Source of the DNA: an uncultured Mucispirillum sp.
GTDB taxonomy: Bacteria; Chrysiogenota; Deferribacteres; Deferribacterales; Mucispirillaceae
Assembly: GCA_944323205.1 (NCBI GenBank)
Contig: CALURO010000014.1
Coordinates: forward strand, 1 to 51,847
Reading direction: 5' to 3'
DNA: 51,847 nucleotides
The notes under the pieces are model-generated. The model ran no database searches. It was not told where the DNA came from and saw only the letters and a list, made by a program, of their open reading frames with translations. Made by a program: the position numbers and the translations under genes. Shown here piece by piece: positions 18,052-27,300 of the stretch (within the stretch, counting starts at the first letter, position 1; each line of letters starts with the position of its first letter).

Positions 18052-18582
18052 ATGGTAAGAAAATACAGTTATGAATTAAAGAAATTCATAGTGACAGTTT
18101 TAGAAATTGACTTAATGAGTGCGAGTGAACTATCACGACATTTAAAAATCCATAAAGGAGTTATCTGTAAAATATATAACAGATATAAGAGTTTAGGAGA
18201 TGAGAGTTTAAAATACAGCTATACTCGTAACAACTATCCAATTGACTTTAAACTAAAAGTGTTAAAATATAAGTCATTAAATAATTTAAGTTATGAAGAG
18301 ACAGCATTGCACTTTAATATTCCATCACCAACAGCCATATATGACTGGAATAATTTGTGCATTAGTCTTGTAGGAGAAAGTATGTCATCTAATAAAAAAG
18401 CATCGGATAAGAAAGTTAAAGCCGCAAAATATATTGACAGCAAAGAGGCTGCTTTAGAAACAAGTGAGGAGATACTTCACTTAAAGCAAAGAATATCAGA
18501 GTTGGAAAAAGAACTTTATTATAAATCAGCGGAGAATGCATATTTAAAAAAGCGGAGAGCCTTAATGCAGGAAAACCAGTAA
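18052..18582 (+). CDS. IS3-family transposase OrfA
   Basis: 176 residues with two helix-turn-helix regions (SASELSRHLKIHKGVICKIYN; LSYEETALHFNIPSPTAIYDW in part) and a C-terminal leucine zipper (ILHLKQRISELEKELYYKSAENAYLKK). This is the two-HTH plus zipper layout of IS150-type OrfA. AAGGAG lies seven bases before the ATG. The 3' end holds the slippery heptamer A6G at 18546-18552. Confidence 0.88.
   Translation: MVRKYSYELKKFIVTVLEIDLMSASELSRHLKIHKGVICKIYNRYKSLGDESLKYSYTRNNYPIDFKLKVLKYKSLNNLSYEETALHFNIPSPTAIYDWNNLCISLVGESMSSNKKASDKKVKAAKYIDSKEAALETSEEILHLKQRISELEKELYYKSAENAYLKKRRALMQENQ
18546..18552 (+). promoter_or_regulatory. Programmed -1 frameshift site (AAAAAAG)
   Basis: The heptamer lies at the end of orfA in the LKK-RR codons. 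A -1 slip continues without a stop as KKAESLNAGKPVTSARDKT and runs directly into OrfB, giving the OrfAB transposase as in IS150. No clear stimulatory hairpin was identified. Confidence 0.7.
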
Positions 18583-18641
18583 CCAGTGCACGAGACAAAA
18601 CAATACTAATCAATGCATTAAGGCAATACTATACATTATCA

Positions 18642-19436
18642 GTGCTGTTATTAGTAGCGAATATGAAACGCAGTACCTATCATTATAATCATAGGCAGCT
18701 TAATAAAGCAGATAAATATGCAGAAGTAAAGATTATAATATTAGATATATATGAAAAATCTAATAAAACTTATGGCTATCCAAGAATAATCAAAGCATTA
18801 AATAAACTGGGTTATACTTATGACAGGAAGACTGTGTATAAACTGATGAAGGAATTAAATATATCATCAATAATCAGAGTTAAAAAGAGATATAAAAGAG
18901 GTCAAAACAGCCATATATGTGATAATAAATTAAATAGAGATTTTACCAGCGAGAAACCATTATTAAAATGGGTAACAGATGTAACAGAAATAAAAATAAA
19001 TAACAATAAGGTATATTTATCAGCCATAATGGATTTATATAATAGAGAAATAAAGGCATATAGTTTAAGCAGATATAATAATGAAGAGATGGTCATTGAT
19101 AATTTAAAAAAGGCAATAGGTAAGAAAAAAGATTTAACAGGCTTGATGATACATTCAGACAGAGGAGTATTATATCAGGCTCGGCAATTTAGAAAATTAT
19201 TAAGCCAGCATAATATAGAGCAGAGTATGTCAAGAAGTGGAAACTGCTATGATAATGCTGTTATGGAAAGTTTCTTTGCTACTTTAAAATGCGAATTTGT
19301 TTATATAAACAAATTTCAAAATATTGAACAGTTTAAAAATATGCTTGATAAATATATTTATTTTTATAATAATCACAGAATTAAAGCTAATGGATTTACT
19401 CCAGTGCAGGATAATAAATTTTATAATATGGTTTAG
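18642..19436 (+). CDS. IS3-family transposase OrfB (DDE integrase)
   Basis: 264 residues from the first usable start codon; the functional product is probably the OrfAB fusion through 18546. It has an HTH_21-type segment (YGYPRIIKALNKLG), then the rve integrase core with the three acidic residues in WVTDVTEIK, MIHSDRGVLY and YDNAVMESFFATLK. The ending YNNHRIKANGFTPVQ is typical. No frameshift or stop interrupts it, so the element may be active. Confidence 0.9.
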   Translation: MLLLVANMKRSTYHYNHRQLNKADKYAEVKIIILDIYEKSNKTYGYPRIIKALNKLGYTYDRKTVYKLMKELNISSIIRVKKRYKRGQNSHICDNKLNRDFTSEKPLLKWVTDVTEIKINNNKVYLSAIMDLYNREIKAYSLSRYNNEEMVIDNLKKAIGKKKDLTGLMIHSDRGVLYQARQFRKLLSQHNIEQSMSRSGNCYDNAVMESFFATLKCEFVYINKFQNIEQFKNMLDKYIYFYNNHRIKANGFTPVQDNKFYNMV

Positions 19437-19459
19437 TACAAAATTCTTGGATATGTTCA

Positions 19460-19511
19460 CTCCGCCTCTGAGTGACATAAGGTGTTTAAAAAAAAAATGG
19501 GGTACCACCAG
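19460..19511 (-). repeat. Truncated end of the MITE-like element
   Basis: Read on the minus strand it begins CTGGTGGTACCCCATTTTTT, continues to CTTATGTCACTCAGA and ends at the IS right end. The complete element at 45357 begins CTGGGGATACCCCATTTTTT and also continues to CTTATGTCACTCAGA. Only about 52 bp remain here; the IS has cut it. Its outer end lies 12 bases before the smpB -35 box. Confidence 0.8.
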
Positions 19512-19523
19512 GTTCCTATCCTA

Positions 19524-19551
19524 TTGACATTTTTTAATTTTAATATATATT
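19524..19551 (+). promoter_or_regulatory. Promoter of smpB, possibly giving a leaderless mRNA
   Basis: TTGACA (19524-19529), 16 bases, TATATT (19546-19551). The ATG follows eight bases later at 19560, so the transcript would start at or next to the start codon. No ribosome binding site is visible before the ATG. Confidence 0.6.
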
Positions 19552-19559
19552 ATATCCAC

Positions 19560-20027
19560 ATGAATAAAACTATAAATAACAAAAGCCTTGCTGCAAATAA
19601 AAAGGCTTATCATGAATATGAAATTTTAACTGAGTATGAAGCAGGCATAGAGCTGCACGGCACAGAAGTAAAGTCTATCCGTGCTGGTAAGATGAATTTA
19701 AAAGAATCTATTATAAAGATTATGAAAAATGAAGTTTATCTTATTAACTGCCATATTGCCCCTTATGAACAGGGTAATATTTTTAATAAAGACCCGTTAC
19801 GCACTAGAAAACTGCTTTTGCACAGGAAAGAAATTAACCAGCTGATAGGCAAAGTGCAGGAAAAAGGGCTTACACTAGTTGCAACAAAAGCATATTTAAA
19901 AGGCAGAAGAATAAAAATACAGGTTGCACTTGCCAAAGGAAAAAAACTATATGATAAAAGGCAGACTATAAAAGATAAAGATATTAATAGAGAGTTAGAA
20001 AGAGATTTTAAATTAAAATTTAAGTGA
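19560..20027 (+). CDS. smpB: SsrA-binding protein SmpB
   Basis: 155 residues. Family marks: [87 protein letters not shown] in order, ending in a basic tail. It brings tmRNA to stalled ribosomes. The ATG at 19560 matches the family N-terminus; the frame continues upstream into the repeat fragment but that part is not conserved-looking. It is placed 50 bp before the tmRNA gene, a common pairing. Confidence 0.95.
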   Translation: MNKTINNKSLAANKKAYHEYEILTEYEAGIELHGTEVKSIRAGKMNLKESIIKIMKNEVYLINCHIAPYEQGNIFNKDPLRTRKLLLHRKEINQLIGKVQEKGLTLVATKAYLKGRRIKIQVALAKGKKLYDKRQTIKDKDINRELERDFKLKFK

Positions 20028-20077
20028 TATTGTGAGAGAAAACCAACGCAGTATTATAAAAAATTGTTACATATTAA

Positions 20078-20422
20078 GGGGGTGCTCGGTTTCGACAGGG
20101 AGCCGATATCTTCAAATGCATGTCAAGGCTGTCTGAGCCCTTGTAAAAACTCAGGCAAAAAAGTAAACGCTAACGACGAATTAGCTCTCGCTGCTTAGTT
20201 CAGCGACGCTTCTGTGGACTGTCCGCCCATGACGGACTGCAGGGGTGTCAACTAATATGGGCTGGTATCTGCTTTGCTCTGTGGCAGGTATAAGATTTTA
20301 AGAGCTTTCCCCAAACTTACTTTGTCTGTGGAGGTGGGCGGGGGAGATTTAAACACAGACTAAGCATGTAGTATTTGTGGACGTAAGCTTTTTGGACAGG
20401 GGTTCGATTCCCCTCACCTCCA
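20078..20422 (+). ncRNA. ssrA: Transfer-messenger RNA
   Basis: The 5' GGGGGTGCTCGGTTTCGACA and the 3' GGTTCGATTCCCCTCACC are the conserved tRNA-like halves. GGGGGTG pairs with CACCTCC (one G-U) as acceptor stem, and CCA is not encoded. The resume codon is GGC at 20154. The tag reads GKKVNANDELALAA, stop TAG at 20196-20198. Pseudoknot-type helices fill 20200-20380 (for example GTCCGCCCATGACGGAC). Length 345 bases. Confidence 0.96.
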
Positions 20423-20427
20423 TAAAT

Positions 20428-20458
20428 AAAAAAGGGTAGTTAAAAACTACCCTTTTTT
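20428..20458 (+). terminator. Rho-independent terminator of ssrA
   Basis: AAAAAAGGGTAG and CTACCCTTTTTT form a 12-bp stem with a short A/T loop, six bases after the mature tmRNA end. Its 3' half is repeated at 20619-20634. Confidence 0.88.
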
Positions 20459-20477
20459 ATTTATATAGATGAGAGTT

Positions 20478-20635
20478 ATGGGAATCGAACGACAAATTTC
20501 GCCGACCGAGTAGGGAGGAAAAGCAAACAGGATGTTTGCGACAGAAATTTGGCTGGACTTTTAATGAATTTTTAGGACAAAAATTTATTAAAAGCGATTC
20601 CCCTCACAATATATCATTACTACCCTTTTTTATTA
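20478..20635. repeat. Structured block repeating pieces of the tmRNA 3' end
   Basis: The block is bounded by GGGAATCG (20480s) and CGATTCCC (20595-20602), which pair. Within it are a hairpin CAAATTTC...GAAATTTG (20493-20500 with 20544-20551) containing an inner GCAAAC/GTTTGC stem, and a second hairpin TTTTAATGAATTTTT / AAAAATTTATTAAAA. CGATTCCCCTCAC at 20595-20607 is an exact copy of tmRNA 20405-20417, and ACTACCCTTTTTTATT at 20619 copies the tmRNA terminator half. It looks like the remains of an integration event at ssrA or a mobile repeat. The rest of 20423-20789 shows no gene. Confidence 0.65.
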
Positions 20636-20789
20636 ACTTAAAGTCTTAATTGCACTAAGAAGTCTTTTGTTAATTATTACACTACATGTATTACAGCACA
20701 TACTTAATTAATATCAATAAAAATATTATGTTCCTTATACATATATAAAATTATATATCATTTGATATATATTGTATTAAAAAGATATA

Positions 20790-23700
20790 TTATTCTATCT
20801 CAATTATATTATTAAGTATGTTATAAATATTATTTTGTACATTTTGAATTTCATGATTTGCTTTCATTATAGTATCTCTATATGTTAATATTAAATCACC
20901 TATTTTATTCTGTTCAGCTATATCTGGTGCTGAAATGGTTAAATTTTTTATTCTATCTGTAGAAGCTCTAATCTGCCTGCTGAAATTAAACTCTTTACCA
21001 GCTTCATACAAAGCATAGGAAAGATAGATTGCATTCATAGAGCCATCAATACACCTTAAAACTCCACAGTGGTCAGTAGGGTAAAACGGTATGCTTTCTT
21101 GAATGTAATTTGTCATCCAGTCGCCATCTATTCCCCATAATACAGAAGATAGATTAAAATCATTGAATAATAATGAATCAGTATAACCAAATGGTTTAAA
21201 AACATTTGCACTATATACAGGATATTTACCATCATCTTTAATATCTCTTTTTAATACTCTTCTCCCTATTGAAATAGAAAATTTAGTGCTGTCAGATAGT
21301 TTATATTGTGTATTATAACCACTAAACTTTAATGCTTTAATCTGATTTTCTGCATCTTGAATTTGTTTTTCTTGTTTTTGTATAATCCCTTCGTATTTAT
21401 TAATATCATTTAAAATTCTTTGTTGTTTGTGAAAAGGGATATTAGGAATATAAAGCTGCATTAAATCGTTAGCATAAACATGCGGAGGATTTGAACCTTG
21501 CCTTAAATCATATATCGCATGCTGCTGTTTTTTTAAACAATAATATAATAGTTTTGTTATATATTTATTTTCATCTAACGAACGAATTACATTACAATCA
21601 GAAGCCCATATATTATAATTATGATACCATACATAGCCTGCACTCCCAGATGCACTTACTGTTATGCAGTTAGATTTTTGGTTATATTTAGAATGATAAT
21701 ATGCAGGTTTTGTTCCACCTGCAATAACAGGAATATTCCCTATTAAAATATCCTTTTGGGTTAACATCTGTCCTCTTTCTACAGAAGCAACTTCTTTTAA
21801 CTGTATAACTCCATATTTACTTTTTATTATCTTTTTTTTTACTAAACTAACCCGATTAGTAAAATTATCTGATAAAAAGTTAAAACAATCTGCCAATGGC
21901 ATAGTGTATATGCTGTTAATTAAATTATCTGGTATTACTGGATATTCATTATTATATGCTTTTAATATGTAATAATTTGCCTTACTGTTATCGTTAATAT
22001 TATTTTCATTTAATAGTTTACCTAAATAATTTCCATTTTCATCCCTCGTTTCTGTAATACCTTCGTTTCCTCGTCTTGAACTAAAACTATAGCCCAAAAA
22101 TGCTTTTTCTTCGTCTTTCTCTCCAGTATCACATACTAGTAAAGTTTTATCTTTACACATATTTTTATAATCTTCTTTTGTTTCAAGTTTAACAGCACTT
22201 TCTCTTTTTTGCAAAAATAAGCAAACAGTATTAGTTCCTGTAGCCTGAAATGTGCCACTGCCTAATTTTAATACTGCTTTTAACTCAAAGTTTTCAAAAA
22301 TAATAGTTCGTGCTTTCGCATATAAACCATCATTTTGCAGTATTGAAACAGGAAGTATTATTGCTGCATATCCGTTAGGTTTTACTAATTGTTTCATTCT
22401 TTCTATAAATATTGCCTCTATCTCTTTGCTGGTATCTGTTAGAGAGTTATAAAGTTTAAACGATGCCTCACTGTCTTTTCTGTTCATAACAGATTTAAAA
22501 CCATCAACAGAATAAGGCGGATTAGAGATTAATATATCAAACTTTTCACACTTATCTTTATCTTTACTGTCAAGTAAAGTGCCTCTATACTCATCAATAT
22601 TGAACGGTGCTATACCTGATGCTTGTATTATATTCGCCTCACCATCACCATTAAAGAAACAAGATAGTTTTGCTGTTTTTACAAGCCTGTAATCGTTTTC
22701 TATACCGTATATATTTTCTTTTGCCCATATAAACTTATCCATAGCTTGATTATATGTTTTTAACCTGTCTTTTATTCTAGGCAGTATTGATATGTTTTTA
22801 TTTTCTATCTCTATAAGACTTTTTTGTATAATATCCATACTTTCAGTTAAAAAATGACCACTGCCGCATGCAAAATCTATTACTTTTGGAAGAAAATCAA
22901 TCTCTTTATTAACCATTTTCTTTTCAATAAACTCTTGAACAGGCAGCGAGCTTACGATAAATCTAGTTAAAATTCTTGGAGTGAAGAATTGACCTGCCTC
23001 TTGTTTAAAACCTGTGTTTAGTAAATTCTCAAAAAAATCACCTAAAAATTGATGTTTATAAGTATATCTAAACCTGTAATTTTGCAATAGTTCTACGACT
23101 TCTTTTATAATGGCAGTATTTCTTTCAAAATCTTTCTTATCAAATATTTCAATGAAAGAAAATTCCTGATTTTTATATATCATAGCTGTTTTTAACTGCT
23201 CTCTCACCTGCTCTATGCTTGTCTTATCTATTTCATCCAGCGAAATATAAAAGATGTTTTTATTTAAGTAATAGTCCATACCTTTTTTATAAAGTATATT
23301 GAGCCTGTCTATAAATCTTTCGTATGTATCAACACCCTCTTTCCACTGAAAACTTAATTCCTCATCATCTGTTGTGTTATCTTCATCATATACTTTACAA
23401 ACAAACAAGTTGAATATCTTATTAAAAGCATTAGGTTTATCAGAAACTACATTATGTCTTAATATCTCCAAAAACTGGTTATATATTTTCTTACTGTCAT
23501 CAGTCTTTATCTCTTGTAAATCTTTTTTCAATAATGCTTTTGCCTGTATCATATAAGGTAAAATATCGTTTTCAAAAATACCATTATAGAAAAACTGCTT
23601 ATTCCATCTGTTAAAAATCTCTTCAACATTAGCTAACTGTCTTAATTCATCTGTAATTTTAACAATATCAGATTTATATTCTATACTTCCATTATTAAAG

Positions 23701-24188
23701 TGTGATGTATATAAACAAAGATATTCTGCATTTTTATCCTGATTAAAATATGTAAATAACTGACCACCATTCTTGTACATACGGCTTTCTTCTTTATCAA
23801 ATTCATCACCCCAAGTTTTACATTCTATCATCAAGTAAGAATGAGCATCTTTTAATACAAGAATATCTAACTTTCCCTTTTCTTTACGACCTAATCCCCA
23901 TTTGTTTTCTAATACAATAGAATTTGGAGCATAACCTTTTTCTAATAATCTATTTACACATTCTAATACAACAAAATTTTCACTGTTTTTAAAATTAGAT
24001 GTAGTAGTATCCCCTAAACTAATTTGTTCGCTGGATTTAGTATCAATATAACATATTTGCTCTTTCTTGAAATCTACACCTATTTCATATCCACACATAT
24101 ACCGTTTAATATAATAATCAGAGTTATTGGAAGATGGTTTGTAACCCATTGCTGAAATAAATTCTACTATCTGCTGATTATTAATCAT
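20790..24188 (-). CDS. Single-chain restriction-modification enzyme (nuclease, N6-adenine methylase and type I-like specificity domains)
   Basis: 1132 residues. Residues about 70-150 form a PD-(D/E)xK-type nuclease: GKLDILVLKDAHSYLMIECKTW with Asp108, Glu122 and Lys124. Around 390-640 is an N6-adenine methylase: EAGQFFTPRILTRF, VIDFACGSGHFL (SAM motif, about 435-446) and ISNPPYS (about 555). From about 790 there are two HsdS-like target-recognition halves, each followed by a coiled coil (YEGIIQKQEKQIQDAENQI). No helicase motor is present, so this is type IIG/IIB-like rather than type I. GAGAGGA precedes the ATG. It lies alone just beyond the tmRNA, a frequent island site. Confidence 0.88.
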   Translation of the reverse strand: MINNQQIVEFISAMGYKPSSNNSDYYIKRYMCGYEIGVDFKKEQICYIDTKSSEQISLGDTTTSNFKNSENFVVLECVNRLLEKGYAPNSIVLENKWGLGRKEKGKLDILVLKDAHSYLMIECKTWGDEFDKEESRMYKNGGQLFTYFNQDKNAEYLCLYTSHFNNGSIEYKSDIVKITDELRQLANVEEIFNRWNKQFFYNGIFENDILPYMIQAKALLKKDLQEIKTDDSKKIYNQFLEILRHNVVSDKPNAFNKIFNLFVCKVYDEDNTTDDEELSFQWKEGVDTYERFIDRLNILYKKGMDYYLNKNIFYISLDEIDKTSIEQVREQLKTAMIYKNQEFSFIEIFDKKDFERNTAIIKEVVELLQNYRFRYTYKHQFLGDFFENLLNTGFKQEAGQFFTPRILTRFIVSSLPVQEFIEKKMVNKEIDFLPKVIDFACGSGHFLTESMDIIQKSLIEIENKNISILPRIKDRLKTYNQAMDKFIWAKENIYGIENDYRLVKTAKLSCFFNGDGEANIIQASGIAPFNIDEYRGTLLDSKDKDKCEKFDILISNPPYSVDGFKSVMNRKDSEASFKLYNSLTDTSKEIEAIFIERMKQLVKPNGYAAIILPVSILQNDGLYAKARTIIFENFELKAVLKLGSGTFQATGTNTVCLFLQKRESAVKLETKEDYKNMCKDKTLLVCDTGEKDEEKAFLGYSFSSRRGNEGITETRDENGNYLGKLLNENNINDNSKANYYILKAYNNEYPVIPDNLINSIYTMPLADCFNFLSDNFTNRVSLVKKKIIKSKYGVIQLKEVASVERGQMLTQKDILIGNIPVIAGGTKPAYYHSKYNQKSNCITVSASGSAGYVWYHNYNIWASDCNVIRSLDENKYITKLLYYCLKKQQHAIYDLRQGSNPPHVYANDLMQLYIPNIPFHKQQRILNDINKYEGIIQKQEKQIQDAENQIKALKFSGYNTQYKLSDSTKFSISIGRRVLKRDIKDDGKYPVYSANVFKPFGYTDSLLFNDFNLSSVLWGIDGDWMTNYIQESIPFYPTDHCGVLRCIDGSMNAIYLSYALYEAGKEFNFSRQIRASTDRIKNLTISAPDIAEQNKIGDLILTYRDTIMKANHEIQNVQNNIYNILNNIIEIE

Positions 24189-24347
24189 ACTTTGTCCTCT
24201 CTTATTATATTTTAATAATCAGTTTTATCATATTTATAAAATAAATTCTACTTTTTTCTACATTTAGCTATAAAGACATTATTTTAAAAGGCACTTAATT
24301 ATTTTGATACTTTATAGCATCATTTATCACACTGCTTGTTTCACTCC

Positions 24348-27300
24348 CTAATCATCAATATATCCTTCTGGAAGGCTGTCGTTTCCTGGCACTTTATCTA
24401 AGAAAAATGAAAGCAGTGCAGGTATTACAAACATAGTAAATACTGTAGCAAGGGCAAGACCGCCTAATATAACACTTCCCATACCACGATAAAGCTCACT
24501 GCCTGCTCCCGGAGCTATAACAAGTGGCAGCATACCAAAAAGTGATGTAGCTGTACTCATACTTATTGGGCGTATCCTTGTTTTTAATGCAAGTCGCACT
24601 GCGGCTTTTCCGCTCATACCTAGTTTTATATAGTTTAGTGACTGGTAAACAATTAATATCGGGTTATTTACAACTGTTCCTACAAGCATAATAAAGCCAA
24701 GCATAGTAATAATATCAAGGGGTTGTTCGGCAATAAATAAATCAGTTAGAGCAAGCCCCATAAACCCGCCTGTTGCTGCAAGCGGTATAGAAAATAATAT
24801 AATCAGTGGATATACAAAATTATTAAGCAGTGCCGCCATTAAAAAGTATGTAATAATAACTGCTAATATAAAGTTACCTGATAATGCATTTTTAGCACTT
24901 TCTAGTTTAGATGATGCTCCGCTTGTAGAAATAATAATACCATTTAAAATCCCTTCTGCACGCATTGGTTCAATTACTTTATTCATAATATTATCACGGA
25001 GTTCTTCTAATACCATACCTTTTTGCAGTGTAATTTTAAATTCAAATGCTCTTTGGGAATTAAAGCGTCTTATTCTTTCTACACCTAAAACTTCCTTAAC
25101 TTCAAATAAATTAACAATAGGCACAGCAAGCCCGCTGGAAGAATTTACTACAAATTCACTTACTTCTGTAGGGTTTGTTTCCATATTGCCTGTTTCTTTT
25201 TCTTCATAAGGTCCACGAAGAGAAATGTCTATATTACCTATTTCTGGGTCTTTAAATTCACCTACTTTTCTGCCGTCTAAATAAACATCTACTGCTATAC
25301 CAACTTCTTCAGTAGTAAGCCCTGAAGCCATAATAGCCTCCCTGTCTGGATTAAGCTGAACTTCTGGATATACTGGATTTGCTGACGGGCTTATCTGCAT
25401 CTGCACATCTGACATTTCTTGATATATTCTTGATTGAATAAGTTGCACAATAGATATTAACTGGTTATAACTCATATTACCAGATACATTCATTTTAAAT
25501 TCGTTACCCTGTCCACCACCAACTTTAAATAATGGTGACTGTGAAGTTGAACCACGAACACCAGGTATTTGGTCTACAATACTTTGCAGTAACGGTTTAT
25601 AATCGCCTGCTCTCTGCTCGTCTGTACTTGTTAATATTGTCCGAACATTTGAGCCGCCAATAAATCCAAAGGTGTTAATCTGTGGATAGCCGTTTAAATC
25701 CTGCTGCATATATGGCTCTAATTCTTTATAAAAAAAGTTACCTATATTTCTTCTTTCTGCTAATGATATACCCGGTGGCACAGTAAGTTTTGTTTCTATC
25801 ATATTTTTATTGCCAAGTGGAAGATAATCCATTTTAGGCATTAACACATAAGCACTAATTAAAGATGCTGCAGTTAAGCCAATAACAACTATTAATCTTG
25901 TACTGACTTTTGCATTTATTTTATCAGAAATACCAACTGTAATATTAACTACTTTTGAGCCAATATTTCCTACAATTTCATTAAAATGCTTTATTTTATT
26001 ATAAAATTTTAAATTAGAATTAAAATGTAATTTATCAGTTTTTTCATATATTACTTTCGTTGCAACAGGAATAACTAATACTGATACTATAAGGCTTAAA
26101 CCAACAGCTGAGCTTACTGCTATTGCAATATCTCCAAAAAGCTGCCCTGCCTCTTCTTTAATAAATGCAACTGGTAAAAACACAGCTACTGTGGTAAGAG
26201 TAGATGCTAAAATTGCACCCCATACTTCTCGCACCGCATCATAGGCTGCTGTTACCGCATTTTTGCCCATTTTCATATGTCTGTCAATATTTTCAAGAAC
26301 TACAATAGAATTATCTACAAGCATACCCACAGAAAATGCAATACCTGCAAGGCTTATTACATTTAATGTGCGACCTAATGCATTCATAATAAAAAATGTA
26401 CCTACAATACATATTGGAATAGTTGTTGCAATAACAAGTGTAGAACGGATACTTCTTAAAAATACTAAAAGCACTATAACAGCTAAAAGCCCGCCTTCAA
26501 TAATATTAGACTTTACTAAACTTACAGCATTTAAAATATATCCACGCTGGTCTGCTATCCATACAAACTCTAAACCGTTATCTTTTAAAATAGTGCTATT
26601 TAAATCATTTATTACTTTTTCTAAATCATTAGTCAAATCTAATATATTATATCCTGCCTGAGCAATAATACCTATATTCATAGCATTTCTATTATTATAT
26701 CTGACAAAAGAATCTTTTTTCTCATAGCCATAATCAACATGAGCTACATCACCAAGCTTAAGCCTTGAATTATCACTGCTTACAATTACAATATTTGCTA
26801 TGTCTTCAGGGGTTTCACCCTCTCCCATAGTTCTAAACCTGTAATCTTTTGCACCATACGCCCTTGTTCCTGCTGAAACATCAATATTTTCTTTATCAAT
26901 AGCATTAATAATCTGAGAAAGGCTTATATTGTATGCTCCCATTTTATATGGGTCTACAGTAATCTGCACCTGCTTTGACCTGCCACCCCAGTATGTCATA
27001 TCTGCAACACCCTGCACACGCTCAATATATGGTTTAATTATCTCTTCAAAGTAGCTTAAATATTCATCTACACTTCTTGGGTTGCCATCAACTGTTGTAA
27101 GCATTAATTCAACAGACGCAAAAGAATCACTGTCTGCTGAACGGATAGTTGGTTTATCTATATCATCAGGATAGCCTTTCACTTCATCAAGTTTATTAGA
27201 AACAAGCAGTATTGCATCATCAACATTAACAGATAAATCAAAAGTAAGTTTTACATTACATCTGCCTTCCATAGCAGTGCTTTCAAACTCTGTTAAACCC

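Larger units (their letters stand above)
18008..19459 (+). mobile_element. Complete IS3-family (IS150-like) insertion sequence, 1452 bp
   Basis: The left end TGAACATGGCCAGAAAACTT and the inverted right end TGAACATATCCAAGAATTTT continue to a shared TTGTAC, matching in about 19 of 26 positions, with the TG...CA termini of the family. It carries orfA and orfB in the usual -1 relation. The flanks (AAAG before, CTCC after) are not a target duplication. Left of it is an SDR start and right of it a MITE-like fragment, so one flank has been lost or exchanged since insertion. Confidence 0.88.

Noticed and set aside
17889..18074. Open frame reading through the SDR start and IS left end
   Set aside because: It crosses the IS junction in a different frame from the SDR start and has no protein-like character.
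19482..19559. Upstream extension of smpB by 26 codons
   Set aside because: It is made of repeat fragment and promoter sequence and is not SmpB-like.
20478..20490. tRNA-like T-arm sequence on the minus strand (GTTCGATTCCC)
   Set aside because: No acceptor stem, anticodon arm or D-arm could be found around it; it is explained as an inverted copy of the tmRNA T-arm.
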